From positions 124,001 to 188,000 of the forward strand of contig NZ_JACJRT010000008.1 of the NCBI RefSeq assembly GCF_014697415.1: a DNA stretch of 64,000 nt, written 5' to 3'. The notes under the pieces are model-generated. The model saw only the letters and a list, made by a program, of their open reading frames with translations, had not been told where the DNA came from and did not search any database. A program made the translations under genes and the position numbers. Positions 60,583 to 64,000 of this stretch are shown one piece after another. The DNA comes from Cyanobium sp. FACHB-13342. Lineage in GTDB: Bacteria; Cyanobacteriota; Cyanobacteriia; PCC-6307; Cyanobiaceae. The number at the start of each line of letters is the position of its first letter. The stretch's first letter is position 1.

Positions 60583-61752
60583 CTAGGGAGCGATCCAGAG
60601 GGTGCGGCTGCAGCCCCGTTCCTGGCCGATGGCTTCGGCGGCGGCCTGGCTGGCGGTGGCACCGCTGAGCAGCTCGGCGGCACTGCCAGCCTGGTGCAGG
60701 GCCTCCAGATGGTCGAGGGCCGTGGCCAGTTGATCGGGGCGGCCGTAGGCCACCAGCACGGGTGCGGCGCTGTCCAGGGTGGGCGCCACGAGTTCGCGAA
60801 CCGCCTCGATGTCGAAGCCGAACCCCACGCCGGCGGCCTGGCTGGGCTCCGGGCAGAACCGCCCCACCAGGGCGTCGTAGCGGCCGCCGCTGGCGATCTC
60901 CACCGGGGCCTCGGCTCCCTGGCAGACCAACTTCAACACCAGCCCGTCATAGAGGGCGAAGTGGGGCTGGAAGCTGGGATCGAGTTGGAGCTGCACGCCG
61001 AGACGTTGGGCGGCCGGGGCCACCGCCGCCAGGGTGTCCGCCAGGGCGCTGAGCAGGGGGATTGGTCCGAGCCACTGCTCCAGTTGATAGAGCACCCGCA
61101 CCGGTTCCCCCCGCAGGCGCATCAGTGCCGCCAGTCGCTGGCGATCTCCCTCCGCCAGGGGCAGCTGGGCCAGGGCCAGCGGGTCGAAGCTGGTGAGGGC
61201 ATGGCGGGCGGCACTGCGATGCTCCGCCGGCAGCTGGGCCAGCAGGGCGCTCAGCAGGCCGTGGTGTCCCACCAGCAGGCGCGGCTGGTGGCGGCCTTCC
61301 AGTCCCAGCTGGCCGGCGGCGGCCAGTAGCAGGCGCATCAGTTCCACATCGGCGGCGGCCGATTCCACCCCGAGCAGTTCCACGCCGCTCTGGAGCTGTT
61401 CCAGGATGCGCTGGCCGCCCCCATCCCCAACCGCGCTGCGGAAGGTGCTGCCCATGGCCCAAAGCCTCAGGGGTCGGGGCCGCTCCGCCATGCGGGTGCT
61501 GGCGGCCCGGGCGATCGAGGCGGTGAGCTCCGGACGCAGCCCGAGGGGTTCATCGGTCGCTAACCGCACCAGTTCCCGGCCGTCGATGCCGCCGCCCGCT
61601 TCCAGGGTGTCAAGCCGCTCAAAACTCGGCGGTGCCACCTCCTGGTAGCCCCAGAGCCGATACACCGCCGCCAATTGCTCGGCGATGCGCCGGTTGCCTT
61701 CCACCTCGCGGGGGTTGCGATCCCGGGCGCCGGCGGCGGGTTGGAGGGCCAT
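60583..61752 (-). CDS. hisZ: ATP phosphoribosyltransferase regulatory subunit
   Basis: 389 aa from the ATG at 61752 (open frame continues further, over the next gene). It has the histidyl-tRNA synthetase catalytic fold: 'VYRLWGYQEVAPPSFERLDTL', 'LRPELTASIARAASTRM', 'FRSAVGDGGGQRILEQLQSGVELLG' in several blocks and 'GRYDALVGRF'. The anticodon-binding domain of true HisRS is absent, and the class II motif 2 is altered, so it fits HisZ, which activates the short HisG in histidine synthesis, rather than a tRNA synthetase. hisG is not in the window. Confidence 0.85.
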   Translation of the reverse strand: MALQPAAGARDRNPREVEGNRRIAEQLAAVYRLWGYQEVAPPSFERLDTLEAGGGIDGRELVRLATDEPLGLRPELTASIARAASTRMAERPRPLRLWAMGSTFRSAVGDGGGQRILEQLQSGVELLGVESAAADVELMRLLLAAAGQLGLEGRHQPRLLVGHHGLLSALLAQLPAEHRSAARHALTSFDPLALAQLPLAEGDRQRLAALMRLRGEPVRVLYQLEQWLGPIPLLSALADTLAAVAPAAQRLGVQLQLDPSFQPHFALYDGLVLKLVCQGAEAPVEIASGGRYDALVGRFCPEPSQAAGVGFGFDIEAVRELVAPTLDSAAPVLVAYGRPDQLATALDHLEALHQAGSAAELLSGATASQAAAEAIGQERGCSRTLWIAP

Positions 61753-61787
61753 TGCGGCGAGGGGCTGGAGAACGGGGTGGCCTGATC

Positions 61788-62696
61788 CTATGGATCGAGC
61801 CTGGGCGGATCGAGTTCGGGGACGCCGTAGCTGGCGCCGGCCAGGGGCCGGCACTGGGACAACCCCTCGATCAGCGGCCGCTGCAGGCTGGGGCCGCAGG
61901 CGAGGATCCGGCCGGATTGGATGTCCAGGGGGCTGCCGTCGTAGGCGCTCACCACGCCACCGGCTTCCTCCACCAGCACCACACCCGCGGCCAGATCCCA
62001 GGGGGAGAGCCCCCGCTCCCACAGACCATCGAGCTTGCCAGCAGCCACAAAGGCCAAATCCAGGGCCACCGAACCGCCCCTCCGGACCCCCTGGGTGCGA
62101 TGGGTGAACCAGGCGAATTCGGCGTAGTTGTTGTCGAGCCTGGTGCGGCGGTCGTAGGCGAACCCCGTCACCAGCAGGGCCTGATCCAGGCTGGGGCAGT
62201 CGCTGACCTGCAGGCGGCTGCCATTGCACCAGGCTCCCAGCCCGGGAGCGGCCCAGTAGAGCTGCTCGAGCCCCGGGGCCGCCAGAGCTCCCAGGAGGGG
62301 TTGGCCGCGCCAGCACAGCCCCACCGAGGTGCCAAAGAAGGGATAGCTGTGGGCGTAGTTGGTGGTGCCGTCCAGGGGGTCGACGCACCATTCCAGATCG
62401 CCGGGTCTGGCCTGACGGCCGCTCTCCTCGGCCAGCACGCCGATGGCTGGGGTTTCCGCCGCCAGCACGGCCAGCACCGCCGCTTCGGCGGCGTGGTCCG
62501 CCTCGGTCACCAGGTCGCCCGAGCGCCCCTTTTCCCGCACCTGCTCCAGCTTGCCGAAGTACTGGCGCAGCTGATCTCCCCCCGCTTCGGCGGCCCGGCG
62601 GCCCACCTCCAACAGCCGCTCCAGTTCGGCCAAGCCGAGCCCGGAACGCTCGAAGGCGTCACTGGACTGGCGGATGCCGGTGCCGGTCTGGGCCAT
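61788..62696 (-). CDS. Inositol monophosphatase family phosphatase
   Basis: 302 aa from the ATG at 62696. Metal- and substrate-binding motifs: 'DLVTEADHAAE', 'GVLAEESGR', 'VDPLDGTTNYAHSYPFFGTS' (WxxDPxDGTxxF type) and 'LSPWDLAAGVVLVEEAGG' (WDxAAG). It hydrolyses a sugar or inositol monophosphate in a Mg-dependent way; cyanobacterial relatives include fructose-1,6-bisphosphatase-like, histidinol-phosphatase and 3'-phosphoadenosine-5'-phosphate phosphatases. Histidinol-phosphate phosphatase would fit the neighbouring hisZ, but this is only inference. Its start overlaps the ferredoxin stop. Confidence 0.85.
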   Translation of the reverse strand: MAQTGTGIRQSSDAFERSGLGLAELERLLEVGRRAAEAGGDQLRQYFGKLEQVREKGRSGDLVTEADHAAEAAVLAVLAAETPAIGVLAEESGRQARPGDLEWCVDPLDGTTNYAHSYPFFGTSVGLCWRGQPLLGALAAPGLEQLYWAAPGLGAWCNGSRLQVSDCPSLDQALLVTGFAYDRRTRLDNNYAEFAWFTHRTQGVRRGGSVALDLAFVAAGKLDGLWERGLSPWDLAAGVVLVEEAGGVVSAYDGSPLDIQSGRILACGPSLQRPLIEGLSQCRPLAGASYGVPELDPPRLDP

Positions 62697-63076
62697 CACT
62701 CCTCGTCCAGCGGCAGCCCGGGGCGCACCCGGCCCCGTCCGAAGTGGCGTCCGAACTGGAGCTCGTAAACCTCATCTTCGTCCTGGGTTTCCACCTCCAG
62801 GGGGCCGGTGGCACGGGCCACGCACAGCAGGCCATAGCCCTTGGCCCGCAGCTCCCGGGACAGGCCGAGGGCTTCGCGGTGGTCGATCTCACCGGCCAGC
62901 ACCCGCACCGCACAGGCGGTGCAGCAGCCGTTGCGGCAGCTGAAGGGCAGGGGGTCGCCCTGCTGTTCAAAGCTGCGCAGGATGTACTCCCCTTCAGGCA
63001 CGTCGTGCTGGATCACCTGGCCGGTCTGGCGCCAGTGGATCGTCACCGGGTGGGTGCGCGGGGCGGAGCTACTCAT
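62696..63076 (-). CDS. 2Fe-2S ferredoxin-like protein
   Basis: 126 aa from the ATG at 63076. The cluster motif is 'SCRNGCCTACAVRVLAGEI' plus 'GYGLLCVARATG', i.e. Cys-x4-Cys-Cys-x2-Cys and a distal Cys, as in plant-type 2Fe-2S ferredoxins. 'PEGEYILRSFEQQG' is the strand before it. The C-terminal acidic tail is longer than in PetF. It would be a cytosolic electron carrier with unknown partners. Its start lies 39 bp from the tRNA-Ser gene on the opposite strand. Confidence 0.88.
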   Translation of the reverse strand: MSSSAPRTHPVTIHWRQTGQVIQHDVPEGEYILRSFEQQGDPLPFSCRNGCCTACAVRVLAGEIDHREALGLSRELRAKGYGLLCVARATGPLEVETQDEDEVYELQFGRHFGRGRVRPGLPLDEE

Positions 63077-63114
63077 GCTGCTACATTGCCATCCGGTTGC
63101 CCCATTTTGCCCCT

Positions 63115-63201
63115 GGAGAGGTGGCCGAGTGGTCGAAGGCGCAGCACTGGAAATGCTGTATAGGGGCAACTCTATCGAGGGTTCGAATCCCTCCCTCTCC
63201 G
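63115..63201 (+). tRNA. tRNA-Ser(GGA)
   Basis: 87-nt cloverleaf. Acceptor arms GGAGAGG/CCTCTCC pair fully; the anticodon stem is CAGCA/TGCTG with loop CTGGAAA, anticodon GGA (decodes UCC/UCU). The long variable arm (TAGGGGCAACTCTA region) is typical of serine tRNAs. The T arm is GGGTTCGAATCCC. The discriminator base is G. No CCA is encoded. A strong terminator follows. Confidence 0.97.
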
Positions 63202-63205
63202 TTCC

Positions 63206-63233
63206 AAAAGCCGGCTTTGCAGCCGGCTTTTTC
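63206..63233 (+). terminator. Rho-independent terminator after tRNA-Ser
   Basis: AAAAGCCGGC (63206-63214 plus) and GCCGGCTTTTT form a GC-rich stem with a TTTGCA loop and a T run at 63228-63232. The A-run on the 5' side allows it to work also for the convergent pstB transcript. Confidence 0.88.
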
Positions 63234-63278
63234 ATGGCCTGATCGCAGGACTAGCTGCTCTCCGAGCACGACGGATTC

Positions 63279-64000
63279 TCAACCGAAACGGCCGCTCACG
63301 TAATCCTGGGTGGCCTGTTGTCCCGGGGCATTGAAGATGCGTTCGGTGTCATTGAATTCCACCAGATAGCCCACCTTGCCGGTGCCACCTTCGACGGCTT
63401 CAGCGTTGAAGAATGCGGTTTGATCGGCGACACGGACCGCCTGCTGCATGTTGTGGGTCACGATGATGATCGTGTAACTCCGCTTGAGCTCATGCATCGT
63501 TTCTTCGATCTTGAGCGTGGAGATCGGATCGAGGGCGGAGCAGGGCTCGTCCATCAGAATCACCTCCGGTTCGGTGGCGATGGCCCGGGCAATGCAGAGG
63601 CGTTGCTGCTGGCCACCCGAGAGGGCAAAGCCGCTCTCACGCAACTTGTCCTTGCACTCATCCCACACGGCGGCCTTGCGCAGCGAACGCTCCACCAGTT
63701 CGTCCATGTCCCCTTTGAAGCCATTGATGCGAGCCCCAAAGGCGATGTTCTCGTAGATCGATTTGGGGAAGGGATTCGGTTTTTGGAACACCATGCCAAT
63801 GCGGCGCCGCACTTCCACCGGATCCACCCGGGGGTCGTAGAGGTCGTGCCCGTCAAACACCACCCGACCCTTGAGCTTGCAACCTGGGATCAGGTCGTTC
63901 ATCCGGTTCAGGGCCCGCAGGACGGTGGATTTGCCGCAGCCTGATGGGCCGATGAAGGCCGTCACCCGCCCCCTTGGAATGTCCATGAAGACATTTTTGA
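63279..64000 (-). CDS. pstB: Phosphate ABC transporter ATP-binding protein, 5' end outside window
   Basis: Frame open to the right edge ('[20 protein letters not shown]' lies at the edge), so the first about 30 codons are missing. Walker A 'GPSGCGKST', '[20 protein letters not shown]', signature '[14 protein letters not shown]', Walker B '[13 protein letters not shown]' and switch 'IIVTHNMQQ' are the PstB hallmarks. PstB powers high-affinity phosphate uptake with PstS, PstC and PstA, presumably encoded just beyond the window. The C-terminus '[10 protein letters not shown]' is complete. Confidence 0.97.
   Translation of the reverse strand, partial: KNVFMDIPRGRVTAFIGPSGCGKSTVLRALNRMNDLIPGCKLKGRVVFDGHDLYDPRVDPVEVRRRIGMVFQKPNPFPKSIYENIAFGARINGFKGDMDELVERSLRKAAVWDECKDKLRESGFALSGGQQQRLCIARAIATEPEVILMDEPCSALDPISTLKIEETMHELKRSYTIIIVTHNMQQAVRVADQTAFFNAEAVEGGTGKVGYLVEFNDTERIFNAPGQQATQDYVSGRFG

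Overview
The window is a compact, GC-rich stretch of a cyanobacterial chromosome, most likely a unicellular alpha-cyanobacterium of the Cyanobium / high-GC Synechococcus type. The evidence is gene content: petN (cytochrome b6f), psaK (photosystem I), thf1/psp29, a TPM/Psb32-like protein, a pheophorbide a oxygenase-like Rieske protein, ycf19/YggT, and several families known mainly from cyanobacteria (DUF1830, DUF2103, DUF2499, DUF3593, DUF3598). Intergenic gaps are tiny, start/stop overlaps are common, and several convergent gene pairs overlap at their 3' ends.

Layout. 1-5167 (minus) is a DNA-repair operon: exonuclease, phytochelatin-synthase-like protease, ATP-dependent DNA ligase, LysR-like HTH protein and the start of a DEAD/DEAH helicase that runs off the left edge. 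5254-13844 holds class I fructose-bisphosphate aldolase, nadA, a metallophosphatase, a GT-B-like glycosyltransferase, a lysozyme-like enzyme, a TPM protein, a MidA-type methyltransferase and an NmrA-like reductase. 13855-18630 is an ABC-2 exporter (ATPase plus two permeases, interrupted by an opposite-strand histidine phosphatase) followed by the Rieske oxygenase. 18627-24106 contains an orphan Nif11-like protein, aroB, a sugar ABC permease, a membrane coiled-coil/J-domain protein and purK. A 185-nt element whose ends pair lies just after purK and is the best candidate for 6S RNA. 24580-33342 carries nitroreductase, clpS, petN, cofH, thf1, clpP and ftsH. 33441-47704 carries a MacB-like permease, pyk, a MazG-like hydrolase, yggT, scpB, ilvA, dxs, psaK, a GluR0-like receptor channel, csaB, a peroxiredoxin and rpmB.

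47910-57530 is the accessory region. It begins with a peptidase-containing ABC exporter cut off at residue 250 and continues with AT-richer DNA: a translationally coupled response regulator and PAS histidine kinase, divergent from a cadherin-like, calcium-loop protein without a Sec signal. The spacer between them has three 9-bp repeats spaced exactly 31 bp apart and a 17-bp imperfect inverted repeat. A TPR-sulfotransferase and a parvulin follow, then a cluster of toxin-antitoxin genes: one intact DUF433/DUF5615 pair, one AbrB antitoxin without a toxin, a decayed second copy of the DUF433/DUF5615 pair, and a MazF remnant directly behind htpG. This is the most interesting part of the window: a possible regulated surface-protein locus beside a broken exporter, with visible gene decay.

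57532-64000 returns to housekeeping genes: htpG, a DUF3598 protein, two ferredoxins, hisZ, an inositol monophosphatase family protein, tRNA-Ser(GGA) with a clear terminator, and pstB, cut by the right edge.

All functional calls come from reading motifs by eye; no database search was run.
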